Part shown: piece by piece, positions 16,157-26,977 of the stretch
Layout of the letters: every line of letters starts with the position of its first letter
Numbering within the stretch: the first letter of the stretch is position 1
Source: an uncultured Clostridia bacterium
Lineage (GTDB): Bacteria; Bacillota; Clostridia; Oscillospirales; Acutalibacteraceae
Assembly: GCA_937898195.1 (NCBI GenBank)
Contig: CALEJD010000050.1
Span: 1-38,161, forward strand
Direction: 5' to 3'
Length of the DNA: 38,161 nucleotides
The notes under the pieces: generated by a model
What the model was told of the DNA's origin: nothing
Database searches by the model: none
What the model saw: the letters and a program-made list of their open reading frames with translations, nothing else
Position numbers and translations under genes: made by a program

Positions 16157-18109
16157 GTGGAAAATTTTATTTTACATTCAAACTACAAACCGACAGGTGA
16201 CCAGCCACAAGCTATAGAAAAGCTTGTTGATGGTGTCAATAAAGGATATAAAGAACAAACTTTACTGGGTGTTACAGGCTCCGGTAAGACATTCACTATG
16301 GCTAATATTATTGCAAAGCTTAACCGACCCACACTTGTTTTAGCACATAACAAAACTCTCGCAGGTCAACTTTGTTCAGAATTTAAAGAGTTTTTTCCTG
16401 AAAATGCGGTTGAATATTTTGTTTCCTACTATGATTATTATCAGCCCGAAGCATATATAGCTAATACAGATACTTACATTGAAAAAGACTCGGCAATAAA
16501 TGACGAGATTGATAAATTAAGACACTCCGCAACTTCTGCATTATCTGAAAGACGAGATGTAATCATTGTTGCTAGTGTGTCTTGCATTTATTCGCTTGGT
16601 GACCCTATTGATTATCAAAGTATGGTTATTTCATTGCGTACTGGAATGGAAAAAAGTCGTGATGATTTGATTCAAAAACTTGTTGAAATTCAATATGAGC
16701 GTAATGATATCAACTTTATCCGTAATAAATTCAGAGTTAGGGGAGATATTGTTGAAATCTTCCCTGTATATTCAAATGATACTGCAATCCGTGTTGAATT
16801 TTTTGGTGACGAAATCGATAGAATTAGTGAAATTAATGCTTTGACAGGTGCTGTTAAAAATGTTGTTTCTCACGTGGCAATTTATCCTGCATCACACTAT
16901 GTTGTTTCTCCCGAAAAGATGGAAGAAGCATTGAAACAAATAAACGACGAAATGGAAAAGCAAGTTGCCGAGTTTGAGAAGCAAGGGAAATTAATTGAAG
17001 CACAAAGAATTCGTCAACGCACAGAATATGATATGGAAATGCTTCGCGAAACAGGATTTTGCAAGGGTATTGAAAACTATTCTGCAATAATGTCAGGCAG
17101 AAAATCTGGTGAACCACCATTTACATTATTAGATTATTTTCCTGACGATTATGTTTTGTTTGTTGACGAGTCTCACGTAACTTTACCACAGGTTAGAGGT
17201 ATGTATGGCGGTGACCGTTCACGAAAAGAGAGTCTTATTAATTTTGGATTCCGTTTGCCGTCTGCTTATGACAATAGACCTTTAACATTTGATGAATTTT
17301 ATGATAAAACACATCAAAAAATATTTGTTAGTGCAACACCTGGACCATTTGAAGTGGAAAAGAGTGTTCAAACGGCTGAACAGGTTATTCGTCCAACAGG
17401 TCTTTTGGACCCTGAAATTTCTGTTCGTGGTACTGAAGGACAAATTGACGACTTAATATCAGAAATTAATATTCGCATTGATAAAAAAGAGCGTGTACTT
17501 GTTACAACACTGACTAAAAAAATGGCAGAAAATCTTACAGATTATCTGTCAGGGCACGGAATTAAAGTTCGCTATATGCATTATGATATTGACACCATTG
17601 AGCGTATGGAGTTAATCCGTGATTTGCGATTAGGCGAATTTGATGTGCTTGTGGGTATCAATCTTCTTCGTGAAGGTCTTGATATTCCCGAAGTATCTTT
17701 AATTGCAATTCTTGATGCTGACAAAGAAGGTTTTTTACGTTCTGAAACTTCACTTGTGCAGATTATCGGTCGTGCTGCTCGTAACGCTAATGGACAAGTT
17801 ATTATGTATGCCGATACTGTTACTAAATCGATGGAAAGAGCTATTGAAGAAACATATCGTCGTCGTGAAAAGCAAATTGCTTATAACGAAGAGCATGGTA
17901 TTGTTCCACAGACAATTACAAAAGATGTCCGTGAAATTCTTGAAATTTCTAGTCGCGATAAGTCGGGTAAAAAGCGTATGAGCCGTGACGAAAAGCAGAA
18001 GCTTATTATTAGACTTACCGAAGAAATGAAAGCAGCTGCAAAGATTCTTGAATTTGAACATGCCGCATACTTACGTGATAAAATTGAAAAACTTAAATCG
18101 GAGAAATAA
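16157..18109 (+). CDS. uvrB: Excinuclease ABC subunit B
   Basis: UvrB is the damage-verifying helicase-like subunit of nucleotide excision repair; it receives lesions from UvrA and loads UvrC. The 650 residues are full length. Walker A GVTGSGKT is at 38-45 and the [10 protein letters not shown] beta-hairpin used in strand separation follows. [11 protein letters not shown] is the Walker B region, helicase motifs continue to [13 protein letters not shown] and QIIGRAARN, and a UVR domain for UvrC/UvrA contact lies at about 610-645. The start is GTG, 9 bases after AAGGGAG (16141-16147). The stop codon directly abuts the uvrA ATG, so the two are one operon. Confidence 0.98.
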   Translation: MENFILHSNYKPTGDQPQAIEKLVDGVNKGYKEQTLLGVTGSGKTFTMANIIAKLNRPTLVLAHNKTLAGQLCSEFKEFFPENAVEYFVSYYDYYQPEAYIANTDTYIEKDSAINDEIDKLRHSATSALSERRDVIIVASVSCIYSLGDPIDYQSMVISLRTGMEKSRDDLIQKLVEIQYERNDINFIRNKFRVRGDIVEIFPVYSNDTAIRVEFFGDEIDRISEINALTGAVKNVVSHVAIYPASHYVVSPEKMEEALKQINDEMEKQVAEFEKQGKLIEAQRIRQRTEYDMEMLRETGFCKGIENYSAIMSGRKSGEPPFTLLDYFPDDYVLFVDESHVTLPQVRGMYGGDRSRKESLINFGFRLPSAYDNRPLTFDEFYDKTHQKIFVSATPGPFEVEKSVQTAEQVIRPTGLLDPEISVRGTEGQIDDLISEINIRIDKKERVLVTTLTKKMAENLTDYLSGHGIKVRYMHYDIDTIERMELIRDLRLGEFDVLVGINLLREGLDIPEVSLIAILDADKEGFLRSETSLVQIIGRAARNANGQVIMYADTVTKSMERAIEETYRRREKQIAYNEEHGIVPQTITKDVREILEISSRDKSGKKRMSRDEKQKLIIRLTEEMKAAAKILEFEHAAYLRDKIEKLKSEK

Positions 18110-20929
18110 ATGACACACGATAAAATAATTATTAAAGGTGCAAAAGAAAATAATCTTAAAAACATTGATATTGAAATTCCAAGAGATAAACTTGTTGTTC
18201 TAACAGGTCTCTCAGGCTCTGGTAAATCATCTTTGGCATTTGATACAATCTATGCAGAAGGGCAGAGACGATATATAGAGTCTTTGTCATCTTATGCACG
18301 AATGTTTTTGGGACAGATGGAAAAACCAAATGTAGAGTCTATTGAAGGGCTTTCTCCAGCTATTTCCATTGACCAAAAGACAACATCAAAAAATCCCCGT
18401 TCAACAGTAGGTACTGTAACGGAGATTTATGACTATTTGCGACTTTTATATGCTCGAATTGGTATTCCACATTGTCCTGTGTGTGGCAGAGAAATCAAAC
18501 AACAGACTGTTGACCAGATTGTTGATAGCATTATGAGCTTACCTGAGGGTACAAAGTTTCAAATTCTTTCACCAGTTGTCCGTGGCAAAAAAGGTGAACA
18601 TGCTAAAGAACTTGCCAATGCATTAAAAGCAGGTTTTGTTAGAGCAAGAATTGACGGAGAAGTTACAGAAATTGTTGAAGATATGAAACTTCCAAAAACA
18701 TATAAACACACTATCGAAATTATAGTTGACAGACTTGTTGTTAAAGATGGAATTCGAACAAGACTTGCAGACTCAATCGAAACTACAACTGAGCATTCTG
18801 GTGGTAATGTAATAATTGATGTTATTGGTGATAAAGAGTATCTCTATTCACTTAATTATGCTTGTCCTGAACACGGAATTAGCGTTGATGAATTGTCACC
18901 AAGAATGTTCTCTTTCAATAATCCTTATGGTGCATGTCAGACCTGTACAGGTTTAGGCACATTTATGAAGGTTAGTCCTGACCTTGTAATTCCTAATAAA
19001 AACCTTTCTATCAGTGAGGGTGCAATCTGTGCAAGTGGTTGGGGAAAAGCTGAAAAAGGCTCAATTTCGGCTATGTATTACAATGCTATTGGTAATGAAT
19101 ATGGCTTTACATTAAAAACACCCATAAAAGACATTCCAGAAGATGGTTTAAACGCAATTCTTTATGGAACAAGCCATAAGATGAAAATGACTCGTTCAAC
19201 TCTTTATGGTTCTGGTACTTATATGTCAGAGTTTGAGGGTATAATCAATAATCTTGAAAGAAGATATAAAGAAACAACAAGCGATTGGGCAAAGTGGGAA
19301 ATTGAGCAGGTTATGACTGCTTGCAGATGCCCTGATTGTAATGGAACAAGACTTAAACCTGAAATTTTATCAGTTACAGTTGGTGGCAAAAATATAAGCG
19401 AATTCTGTGATATGTCAATTACAGATGCTATTTACTTTATAAATAATTTAGAATTGAGTGAAAAAGATAAATTCATTTCTGAGTCAATCATAAAAGAAAT
19501 CAATAGTCGACTTAACTTCTTAAAAAGTGTCGGACTTGAATATCTCACACTTTCGCGTTCTTCTGGAACCCTTTCAGGTGGTGAAAGTCAGCGTATAAGA
19601 CTTGCAACACAAATTGGCTCATCGCTAATGGGCGTTGTTTATATTCTTGATGAACCAAGTATTGGCTTACATCAACGCGATAACGACAAACTTCTTGCGA
19701 CACTTGAAAGATTGCGTGATTTAGGCAACACTCTTATTGTGGTTGAACACGACGAAGACACAATGCGTTCTGCAGATTATATTGTTGATATTGGTCCTGG
19801 TGCAGGTGTGCATGGTGGCGAAGTCGTTTGTGCTGGTACAGTTGATGATATTATTAATTGTAAAGAATCTATTACAGGTAAATATCTTTCTGGTGAGAGA
19901 AAAATACCAGTACCGGAAAAACGCAGAAATGGTAATGGCAATGTGCTGACAATTAAAGGTGCCAACGAAAACAACCTTAAAAGAATTGATGTAAGTTTTC
20001 CTCTTGGTTGCTTCAATTGTGTAACAGGTGTATCGGGTTCAGGTAAGTCTTCACTTATAAACGAAATACTTTATAAACACCTTGCAAATGAGTTAAATAA
20101 TGCTAAAAAGCCGACAGGTGATTTTGAGTCAATGTCTGGAATTGAATACTTGGATAAAGTAATTGATATTGACCAGTCACCGATAGGTAGAACTCCAAGG
20201 TCTAACCCTGCAACATATACAGGTGTTTTCACAGATATTCGCGAATTATTTGCTTCAACCCAAGAATCAAAAATTCGTGGTTACAACTCTGGCCGTTTTT
20301 CTTTTAATGTTAAAGGTGGTCGTTGTGAAGCTTGTGAAGGCGACGGAATTGTTAAGATTGAGATGCACTTCTTAGCGGACGTTTACGTGCCTTGTGAAGT
20401 GTGTAATGGTGCGAGATATAATCGCGAAACACTCGAAGTGAAATATAAAGGTAAGAGTATTTTTGATGTGCTGGAAATGACAGTTGAAGAAGCACTTGGC
20501 TTCTTTGAAAATATTCCAAAAATCAAACGTAAATTGCAGACTTTATATGATGTTGGACTGGGATATGTGAAACTTGGTCAATCTGCTACAACACTCTCTG
20601 GTGGTGAGGCGCAACGAGTAAAACTTGCAACTGAACTATCAAAGCGTTCTACTGGCAAAACTATATATATTCTTGACGAACCAACAACAGGTTTACACAC
20701 GGCTGATGTGCATAAACTTATTGAAGTTCTTCAAAGAATTGTGGATTCGGGTAACACAGTTGTTGTTATTGAGCATAACCTTGATGTCATTAAAACAGCA
20801 GACTATATTGTTGATTTAGGCCCAGAGGGTGGCGACAAAGGTGGTAAAGTTGTCGTTTGTGGAACACCAGAAAAAGTTGCCAAATGTAAAAAATCATATA
20901 CAGGAATGTACTTGAATAAAGTTTTATAA
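18110..20929 (+). CDS. uvrA: Excinuclease ABC subunit A
   Basis: UvrA is the dimeric ABC-type ATPase that first recognises bulky DNA lesions and hands them to UvrB. The 939 residues are full length, with two ATPase modules. The first has Walker A GLSGSGKS at 33-40, a zinc site from CPVCG and CxxC pairs, and signature [12 protein letters not shown] followed by [13 protein letters not shown]. The second has Walker A GVSGSGKS near 639, the zinc finger [14 protein letters not shown], and [12 protein letters not shown] with [10 protein letters not shown]. The ATG follows the uvrB stop with no gap; the ribosome site GGAGA lies inside the uvrB end. A bidirectional terminator follows 5 bases after the stop. 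Confidence 0.98.
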   Translation: MTHDKIIIKGAKENNLKNIDIEIPRDKLVVLTGLSGSGKSSLAFDTIYAEGQRRYIESLSSYARMFLGQMEKPNVESIEGLSPAISIDQKTTSKNPRSTVGTVTEIYDYLRLLYARIGIPHCPVCGREIKQQTVDQIVDSIMSLPEGTKFQILSPVVRGKKGEHAKELANALKAGFVRARIDGEVTEIVEDMKLPKTYKHTIEIIVDRLVVKDGIRTRLADSIETTTEHSGGNVIIDVIGDKEYLYSLNYACPEHGISVDELSPRMFSFNNPYGACQTCTGLGTFMKVSPDLVIPNKNLSISEGAICASGWGKAEKGSISAMYYNAIGNEYGFTLKTPIKDIPEDGLNAILYGTSHKMKMTRSTLYGSGTYMSEFEGIINNLERRYKETTSDWAKWEIEQVMTACRCPDCNGTRLKPEILSVTVGGKNISEFCDMSITDAIYFINNLELSEKDKFISESIIKEINSRLNFLKSVGLEYLTLSRSSGTLSGGESQRIRLATQIGSSLMGVVYILDEPSIGLHQRDNDKLLATLERLRDLGNTLIVVEHDEDTMRSADYIVDIGPGAGVHGGEVVCAGTVDDIINCKESITGKYLSGERKIPVPEKRRNGNGNVLTIKGANENNLKRIDVSFPLGCFNCVTGVSGSGKSSLINEILYKHLANELNNAKKPTGDFESMSGIEYLDKVIDIDQSPIGRTPRSNPATYTGVFTDIRELFASTQESKIRGYNSGRFSFNVKGGRCEACEGDGIVKIEMHFLADVYVPCEVCNGARYNRETLEVKYKGKSIFDVLEMTVEEALGFFENIPKIKRKLQTLYDVGLGYVKLGQSATTLSGGEAQRVKLATELSKRSTGKTIYILDEPTTGLHTADVHKLIEVLQRIVDSGNTVVVIEHNLDVIKTADYIVDLGPEGGDKGGKVVVCGTPEKVAKCKKSYTGMYLNKVL

Positions 20930-20933
20930 AAGT

Positions 20934-20965
20934 AAAAGTCCCTTTCAAAAATGAAAGGGACTTTT
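20934..20965. terminator. Bidirectional intrinsic terminator between uvrA and yfhO-like gene
   Basis: AAAAGTCCCTTTCA (20934-20947) and TGAAAGGGACTTTT (20952-20965) form a perfect 14-bp stem with an AAAA loop; the A- and T-runs at its ends make it work on both strands. It lies 5 bases after the uvrA stop and 3 bases after the end of the minus-strand gene. Confidence 0.95.
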
Positions 20966-20967
20966 TG

Positions 20968-23727
20968 TTATTCATCAACGTCAAATTCAATAATTATTTC
21001 TTCATCATCTAAAACCTCTGGTTTTATATCTGTTTTAGAAGCTCTTTCCCAAAGTGTTTCTTTTTTGTTTTTATATATTAAAAGTTGTTTCTCTCTTAGA
21101 ATATATCTTACAAATAAAAGAAGAATAAAAATGCCTGAAATAATTAAAGTTTCATTTAAGAATTTTGCTTCATAAACAAATTTTATTGAGTGCTCACCGC
21201 GAGTTGTTTTTACACCTAATAAACTGTCAGATATTTTAACCAAATCATCTTTTTTGACTTTTTCACCGTCAATATAGACGTTCCAGCCAATATCGTATGG
21301 GATTGTTGTGAAAAGAACTTCATCTTTTTCCGCAACAAAAGAGCCTTCGATTATTGTATTGTCAAACTTTGTGTATTCAAGTTGGCCATTCTTTAGTTTT
21401 TCGTATCCTTCAATAAACTTTTCTTGATTTACATTGAATGCAACGAAATCAACATTTGCATATGTTACACCATCTTTTAACGGCATTTCAATGGAAATTG
21501 TTTCGCCTATTTCGTGTTTGCCAAGGTCTAGAATATAACCGTCAATAACATTCATTGTGTTACTATAACTTGGTGAAAGAATTGAAACAGTGTCAAGATT
21601 TCTTGAATATACATATATATAAATATTTCTATTATCTTTTGCTGTTATCTCAACCGTTATTGAACCATCAAACTCATCTGAAATTTTGTTCATAACAAAT
21701 GAACCAGTTTTTACAAGTTCTCTGTCTAATGAGAGAATATTGCCATAGATAATTTCAAAATCTTCTATTCTTTCATATACTCCTTCAACACCTGTTGTTG
21801 TTTGGAACAATTCTTCTTGAGCAATTACGGGATTGTCAGCAACAGCTGCGTCCCAATCTAAAACATTTTTTGAAACAGGGTAGGCAACATTGAGCATATA
21901 ATTGTTTTCATATGCTGTAAATGTTTTATTACTATCTTTTTCTGTATAATATTCGCCCTCTGCAAGATAATTGCTCTTATCATAAAGATATTTTAATGCA
22001 AACATTGAATTATAAACAGGTGTTTGTGGATTATAAGTGAAACTATTGATTTTGTTACCATAAAGACCTATATATTTTTGCAAGTTAGCAACTTTTTCAT
22101 AAGCCATTGATGAGAAAATTGATACACCATTATAGTCATACCAGCTAGGGTCCATTCTAGCGCGGTTTTTAGTCACTTCTTCTCGATAGAAAAGACTTTC
22201 GTCGTTTTTATCAATTTCATTTTGCAGTGCTTTAAAGTCGTCATAATCGCTTGAAAATGATTCTTTGGTTTGATTGGCAACATAATGGTCAGTATTTGCT
22301 GTAATTGATTCTGCTGCTACTGAACATACAAGCATAACTGACAATGCAAATGCTTGATTTTTCTTGCTTGTGATAAGTCCAAGTACTATTGTAAAAAGAA
22401 ATACAAAAACAATGCTTATATAAACTGTTGAGTCTAAAATTTTGTTGGTTGGTAATTCTTGTACTAACACAATATAAGCAATAATTGCAATAGCTACGGT
22501 AAGAATTTGTTTTTTATTAAACTCATAAATATTTTTAAGAACTTTTGCTGCCATAACAATCAAAATGAATGAATACATAAATGATTGTCTATATGGCAGG
22601 TCATTTGGAAAATGCAATCCGTGCCAGAAAAAGTTAAAATAATTTAAGTTAAAACTGAAATACATTACTGCAAGTAAAACTGCAGATGCTGCTTTTTCTG
22701 TTGATGAGATTTTATTAGAAAACATGTAAAGTGGAACTAGGATGATAGTAAGAATACCACAATAAACATTTGGTAAAACATCGTCACCACTACTTCTAAT
22801 TGTTGGTTCAAGACTTGCTAAATGATTAGAAATAAAATCAAAAATGTTAAAATAGAATTCCTGTTCAGTTGGTGCACTTCCTGTTGTTGCTGATGATGAT
22901 TGCAATACATATGCTAATGGAATAATCATAAATAGTAAAACTGTTACAGCGCCAAGTGATGCAAAAGTGAACTTTAATCCACTACGGAAAAAGAATGAAT
23001 TTGCAAGTTTATCGATAAAAAGTTCACCTTTTGGTAATCGTTTCTTTTTCTTACTGATTTCATCTAATGAGCATACATAATAGTAAATGAAATATATGCA
23101 AGAGAAAATACATAACATAAAGCCAATATAGTAATTTGAGAAAATAGCAAGAATTAATGCAAAGAAGTATGTTCTTGTTTTGCCTGTATCAATGATTCGT
23201 TCAATTCCAAGAACGATAAAAGGAAGAAGATACATAGCATCTATCCACATTACATTCCAGTAATATGCAATGAAATAGCCACAGAACGCATATAAAACAC
23301 CAAAAGCAGAACTATATAATGAATTGATATTTGTGGATTTTTTCAAATAGTTTGCCATTGACATTGAACTCAGAACACATTTTATAGCAATCATTGCGGC
23401 AACGGCTTCAAATGTATTTTTGTGCCCAAATATCAATATTATTAACGAAATCGGGCTTGATAGATAGTTATAGAAATTCCCTAAAAATGAACTTCCAAGA
23501 CCAGTATTCCATGAATACATTAAAGACTCACCTGAAACGAGTCGGTCATAGAGTTCTGTGAACAAAGGTCCATATTGATGATATAAATCCATTCTGTATA
23601 TGGTTCTGTCACCAAAAGGTATAATTGAATAACAGAAATATACAAGCAAAATCACAAACAAAGCGATTCCACCAGATATAAATGTAAATTTATTGTCATT
23701 AATTTTGTTTTTAATATTTTTTAGCAT
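20968..23727 (-). CDS. yfhO: YfhO-family polytopic membrane protein (GT-C-like)
   Basis: The protein has 919 residues with about 12-13 hydrophobic segments in the first 490, a large extracellular-type domain at about 500-860, one C-terminal helix near 870-888 and a very acidic tail. The first outside loop carries the family pattern YRMDLYHQYGPLF with Asp and Gln/Tyr residues, and SWNTGLGSSFLGNFYNYLSSP is split over the next segment. YfhO proteins are GT-C-type glycosyltransferases; in Bacillus and Listeria a member is implicated in adding sugar to lipoteichoic acid from lipid-linked donors. The exact glycan here is unknown. AAAGGTG lies 8 bases before the ATG and a strong promoter lies upstream. 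It is monocistronic and divergent from spoIIIA. Confidence 0.88.
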   Translation of the reverse strand: MLKNIKNKINDNKFTFISGGIALFVILLVYFCYSIIPFGDRTIYRMDLYHQYGPLFTELYDRLVSGESLMYSWNTGLGSSFLGNFYNYLSSPISLIILIFGHKNTFEAVAAMIAIKCVLSSMSMANYLKKSTNINSLYSSAFGVLYAFCGYFIAYYWNVMWIDAMYLLPFIVLGIERIIDTGKTRTYFFALILAIFSNYYIGFMLCIFSCIYFIYYYVCSLDEISKKKKRLPKGELFIDKLANSFFFRSGLKFTFASLGAVTVLLFMIIPLAYVLQSSSATTGSAPTEQEFYFNIFDFISNHLASLEPTIRSSGDDVLPNVYCGILTIILVPLYMFSNKISSTEKAASAVLLAVMYFSFNLNYFNFFWHGLHFPNDLPYRQSFMYSFILIVMAAKVLKNIYEFNKKQILTVAIAIIAYIVLVQELPTNKILDSTVYISIVFVFLFTIVLGLITSKKNQAFALSVMLVCSVAAESITANTDHYVANQTKESFSSDYDDFKALQNEIDKNDESLFYREEVTKNRARMDPSWYDYNGVSIFSSMAYEKVANLQKYIGLYGNKINSFTYNPQTPVYNSMFALKYLYDKSNYLAEGEYYTEKDSNKTFTAYENNYMLNVAYPVSKNVLDWDAAVADNPVIAQEELFQTTTGVEGVYERIEDFEIIYGNILSLDRELVKTGSFVMNKISDEFDGSITVEITAKDNRNIYIYVYSRNLDTVSILSPSYSNTMNVIDGYILDLGKHEIGETISIEMPLKDGVTYANVDFVAFNVNQEKFIEGYEKLKNGQLEYTKFDNTIIEGSFVAEKDEVLFTTIPYDIGWNVYIDGEKVKKDDLVKISDSLLGVKTTRGEHSIKFVYEAKFLNETLIISGIFILLLFVRYILREKQLLIYKNKKETLWERASKTDIKPEVLDDEEIIIEFDVDE

Positions 23728-23759
23728 TAAGAAACACCTTTCAAAAGTTACTATTATTT

Positions 23760-23788
23760 AGTATATCATATTGACTCTTTCATTTCAA
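23760..23788 (-). promoter_or_regulatory. Promoter of the yfhO-like gene (extended -10)
   Basis: On the minus strand TTGAAA (23783-23788), a 17-base spacer ending TGA and TATACT (23760-23765) form a near-consensus vegetative promoter. The predicted start is about 25 bases before the gene. It lies in the 115-base gap shared with the divergent spoIIIA operon. Confidence 0.75.
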
Positions 23789-23842
23789 GAAAGTTTTGTT
23801 CTAATGGGGGACAAGTAATCATAGTATTACCGAGGTGATATT

Positions 23843-24850
23843 ATGGACAAAACTTTTATGAATAGTTTTAATTATACAGTTTCATTTATTTCACCGAGAA
23901 TTAAAAAAGTAATTGAAGATTTAAATGAAGCGACTATTGAAAATATTCAAGAAATTAGATTAAGAAAAAATAAACCCGTTGTAATTGTAAGTAATGGTGA
24001 ATCAAGTTTTTTAACATCAAATTCAAAAACAACTTATATTGTGTCTAATAATTGTGTCATACCCACTGAAAATGAACTTGTTGATACAATAAATAAAATG
24101 TGTGGATATTCAATGCATACCCAGACAGAAAATATTTCTAACGGATTCATAACACTTAAAAATGGCTCAAGAATAGGTCTTTCAGGAACTGCGGTTTATG
24201 AAGGAGAATCTATAAAATCAGTTAAGGATATTAATTCAATAAATATAAGAATACCGCGCAATAAATTAAATATTTCAGATGCTGTTTTTGACTATTTTCA
24301 AAGTCAAAGAATAAAAAATATATTGATTGTTGGTCCACCTAACTGTGGCAAAACAACTATGTTGAAAGATATTGCCTATCAACTTTCAGCAGGAAGGTTG
24401 GGAAAATATTATAAAGTGTGTATAGTTGACGAAAGAAATGAGATATCAGCTAATGATTTCTTTGGTCCTAATACGGATGTTTTATCCGGTTTTCAAAAAG
24501 ACAAAGGAATTAAAATAGCTATGCGAACACTTTCACCCGATTTTATTATTTGTGATGAAATAGGTAGTTTAAATGAAGTTTCAAAAATAATTGATGGTAT
24601 GAACTCTGGAATTAAGTTTGTGATTTCACTACATTCAAGTGATTTAAATGAGTTAAAACGAAAAAGTGTTTTTAAATTACTAGTTAATGAAGCAGATTTT
24701 GATACAGTTGTTTTATTGTCTGATGCAAGAAAACCTGGAGAAATTTCAAATATCTATAAGATAGAAAGACAGAAAAATGAGATTTGTTTTTGCGAGTATA
24801 ATTTTAATAATAAGCTCTGTGGTGACATTGTGCTTGACAAAGCAAATTAA
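23843..24850 (+). CDS. spoIIIAA: Stage III sporulation protein AA (secretion-type ATPase)
   Basis: SpoIIIAA resembles type II/IV secretion ATPases and is thought to power the SpoIIIA-SpoIIQ channel that links mother cell and forespore after engulfment. The 335 residues show the N-terminal EIRLRKNKPV segment, MCGYSMHTQTENISNGFIT and the SVKDINSINIRIPR stretch. Walker A GPPNCGKTT follows at about 164-172, then the VDERNEIS and ICDEIG (Walker B) motifs. CGAGGTG ends 5 bases before the ATG. It is first of an eight-gene operon. It is somewhat longer than the Bacillus protein (about 307), and its last 24 codons are overlapped by spoIIIAB in another frame. Confidence 0.96.
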   Translation: MDKTFMNSFNYTVSFISPRIKKVIEDLNEATIENIQEIRLRKNKPVVIVSNGESSFLTSNSKTTYIVSNNCVIPTENELVDTINKMCGYSMHTQTENISNGFITLKNGSRIGLSGTAVYEGESIKSVKDINSINIRIPRNKLNISDAVFDYFQSQRIKNILIVGPPNCGKTTMLKDIAYQLSAGRLGKYYKVCIVDERNEISANDFFGPNTDVLSGFQKDKGIKIAMRTLSPDFIICDEIGSLNEVSKIIDGMNSGIKFVISLHSSDLNELKRKSVFKLLVNEADFDTVVLLSDARKPGEISNIYKIERQKNEICFCEYNFNNKLCGDIVLDKAN

Positions 24851-25286
24851 AAGTCATACAGCATCAATAAGACAGTGCGTTTTGATGATTGAAAATATTG
24901 AAATACAAATTAATTATTCTAATCTTAAATTGGCTGATTTGATTATGAATTTATCAGATAATTCTAACTATAATAATTTGAATTTTATTGATGAAATAAA
25001 AAATAAAATGACAGATATTTGTGATTTTAATTGTATTTGCAATGAAGTTTTTAATGACCCCAATATTATGGTTCCATTTGATGATGAAGATATTGAGCTT
25101 TTAAAAGGCTTTTTTTCAGGGTTTGGTAAATCAGATGTTAATGGTCAGATATTAAACTGTAAAACTTATAAAGAGTTTTTTAAACACAAACTTTTGTTGT
25201 TGGAATCACAAGAAAAAATAAAATGTAAAAGTCAAACCGCTTTAACGGTTGGCTTAGGACTAATATTATCAATTGTAGTTGTTTAG
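24777..25286 (+). CDS. spoIIIAB: Stage III sporulation protein AB
   Basis: A 169-residue membrane protein of the SpoIIIA complex, related in layout to GspF-type secretion platform proteins. It starts with a transmembrane helix (residues about 3-22), followed by the SIRQCVLMIENIEIQINYSN segment that matches the family's IRQ-LE-EI-Y pattern. A second helix (GLGLILSIVVV) ends the protein. The ATG at 24777 overlaps spoIIIAA by 74 bases; a later start at 24883 would lose the first helix and the conserved segment, so the overlap is probably real. Its ribosome site is weak (AGACAG), consistent with coupled translation. Confidence 0.9.
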   Translation: MRFVFASIILIISSVVTLCLTKQIKSHTASIRQCVLMIENIEIQINYSNLKLADLIMNLSDNSNYNNLNFIDEIKNKMTDICDFNCICNEVFNDPNIMVPFDDEDIELLKGFFSGFGKSDVNGQILNCKTYKEFFKHKLLLLESQEKIKCKSQTALTVGLGLILSIVVV

Positions 25287-25294
25287 GTGAAAAA

Positions 25295-25489
25295 ATGGAT
25301 ATTACTTTTCTTTTTAAAATAGCAGGAATAGGATTAATTGTCGCGGTTTTGCAACAGATGCTTTCAAAAGCTGGTCGTGAAGAATTCGCCACACTCACAG
25401 TATTGACAGGAATTATAGTAATAATTGCAATGATTATTCCACAGTTAAGTGAAGTTTTCGAAGAAATAGAATCAATTTTTAGTCTATGA
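25295..25489 (+). CDS. spoIIIAC: Stage III sporulation protein AC
   Basis: A small 64-residue membrane protein with two helices, typical of SpoIIIAC (about 66-68 residues in Bacillus). The LFKIAGIGLIVAVLQQMLSKAGREE pattern over residues 5-30 is diagnostic. AGGTGA (25285-25290) lies 4 bases before the ATG and overlaps the spoIIIAB stop. Its own stop overlaps the spoIIIAD start by 4 bases (ATGA). It acts in the mother-cell membrane as part of the SpoIIIA channel; its precise role is unknown. Confidence 0.95.
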   Translation: MDITFLFKIAGIGLIVAVLQQMLSKAGREEFATLTVLTGIIVIIAMIIPQLSEVFEEIESIFSL

Positions 25490-25875
25490 CAATCTTAATA
25501 AAAATTTCTGCGGTCTCTTTAGTTTTTATTTTTCTTTCTCTGCTATTGAAAAATAACGGCAACGAATTTGTTTTCTTTTTGAGAATAGCAGTAATAGCTA
25601 TATTTTTTCTCGCTATCAGCGACAGTTTAAGTGAGTTTGTTGCAAGTGTTATATATATGTTTTCCACTCTTGAAATTGATAGCTTACATATTAAATCACT
25701 TGTTAAAGTAGCGGGCATTGCAATTGTTTCTGATTTTATTTGTGATATTTTAAAGGACAATAACGAAAATGCACTTGCAAGAGTTGTTGAAATATCGGCA
25801 AAACTATTTATTATTATTTTAAGTTTTCCAATGATGAACAGCTTAGTTGCATTTTGTGTTGAAATAATAAATTAA
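25486..25875 (+). CDS. spoIIIAD: Stage III sporulation protein AD
   Basis: A 129-residue membrane protein with four predicted helices, homologous in layout to SpoIIIAC plus an extra half. Visible family features are SLLLKNNGNEF, the ISDSLSEFV segment, and LVKVAGIAIVSDFICDILKDNNE leading to the last helix. The start codon overlaps the spoIIIAC stop (ATGA), and the stop directly abuts the spoIIIAE ATG, so the operon is tightly coupled. Its role is in the SpoIIIA secretion-like complex during engulfment-stage sporulation. Confidence 0.95.
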   Translation: MTILIKISAVSLVFIFLSLLLKNNGNEFVFFLRIAVIAIFFLAISDSLSEFVASVIYMFSTLEIDSLHIKSLVKVAGIAIVSDFICDILKDNNENALARVVEISAKLFIIILSFPMMNSLVAFCVEIIN

Positions 25876-26976
25876 ATGAAGAAATCATTATTAATTCTTA
25901 TAACAACTTTTATATTTTTATCTTTTTTTAGTATACAAGTTTTTGCAACTGATTTTGAAAAAGAGTCAAATACTTTATGGGAATCTCTTGATGACCGCAC
26001 AAAAGAATATCTCGATGAATTAGGTGTTGATGAAATCTCAATCAATGATTTATATGAAATTACACCAATGCGAGCAGTAAAGTTTTTATTAAAGACTGTA
26101 GTTACAACAGGTAGCGATATTATAAAAAAAGTAATCCTTATTGTTGTCATTTTAATTATAACAGCAATAACTATTTCTTTTGTTGATAATTCAAATTCAG
26201 TTGTTCAGGTTATACACTTTGCTTCATCATTAATAATTATATCAATCGTAATTGTATCAGTTGTGCGAATGTTAAACGACGCAATTGCTGCAGTGAAAAC
26301 AACTTGTATTTTTGTTGATTCTTATTTGCCGATAATGTGTGCGGCAATAATTGCTACGCGAAATCCTGCTATGGCTTTTACATATAATTCATTCACGGTC
26401 TTTTTGTCAGCTGTGATTACAACAATAGCCGATAAATTGTTAGTACCTATTATAAGTAGTTTGTTATCGTTTAATGTTCTATCGTCATTTTCGTTAGAAA
26501 ATTACAGAACAAGAATAATAAAAACAATAAAGAGATTATTAATAATAGTTCTATCATTATTTTCAACAGTTTTTACTGGCCTTTTAACAACTCAAAGTAT
26601 TCTTGCAAGCTCATCTGATAGTGTTATGCTTAAAGGAATCAGGTTCATATCTGGTGCATTTATACCAATTGTTGGTGGTGGCGTAGGCGACGCACTATCA
26701 TCGGTGTTCAGTAGTTTTTTAATAATGAAAAATACTTTTGGTGTTTTCATTATCATTGCAATTATACTTATAAATCTACCTGTAATGATTGAACTGCTTA
26801 TATGGTATTTTGTTTTAAATTTTTGCTCAATAGTATCATCAATGCTAAACATTGATAATACAACAGAAATACTAGATAGTTTGTCGTCAATTATTTCATT
26901 GCTTAATATTATTGTGTTTTTTATTACATTTACTTTAGTGATTTCAACAGGAGTTATCTTAATAATGCGAGGTTAA
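25876..26976 (+). CDS. spoIIIAE: Stage III sporulation protein AE
   Basis: A 366-residue polytopic membrane protein of the SpoIIIA complex. It opens with a signal peptide-like segment (lysines, then a hydrophobic stretch ending QVFAT near residue 25). An acidic soluble stretch and about seven hydrophobic helices follow. The segment LLTTQSILASSSD, then RFISGAFIPIVGGGVGDAL, is strongly characteristic of SpoIIIAE. The ATG directly follows the spoIIIAD stop and no Shine-Dalgarno sequence is visible, so reinitiation is likely. Confidence 0.95.
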   Translation: MKKSLLILITTFIFLSFFSIQVFATDFEKESNTLWESLDDRTKEYLDELGVDEISINDLYEITPMRAVKFLLKTVVTTGSDIIKKVILIVVILIITAITISFVDNSNSVVQVIHFASSLIIISIVIVSVVRMLNDAIAAVKTTCIFVDSYLPIMCAAIIATRNPAMAFTYNSFTVFLSAVITTIADKLLVPIISSLLSFNVLSSFSLENYRTRIIKTIKRLLIIVLSLFSTVFTGLLTTQSILASSSDSVMLKGIRFISGAFIPIVGGGVGDALSSVFSSFLIMKNTFGVFIIIAIILINLPVMIELLIWYFVLNFCSIVSSMLNIDNTTEILDSLSSIISLLNIIVFFITFTLVISTGVILIMRG

Positions 26977-26977
26977 A

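Noticed and set aside
23798..23827. SigmaE-like promoter GTTCTAAT-14-CATAGTAT for spoIIIAA
   Set aside because: The predicted start at about 23834 would fall inside the ribosome site GAGGTG (23832-23837), and the -35 match is poor. The operon must have such a promoter, but I cannot place it.
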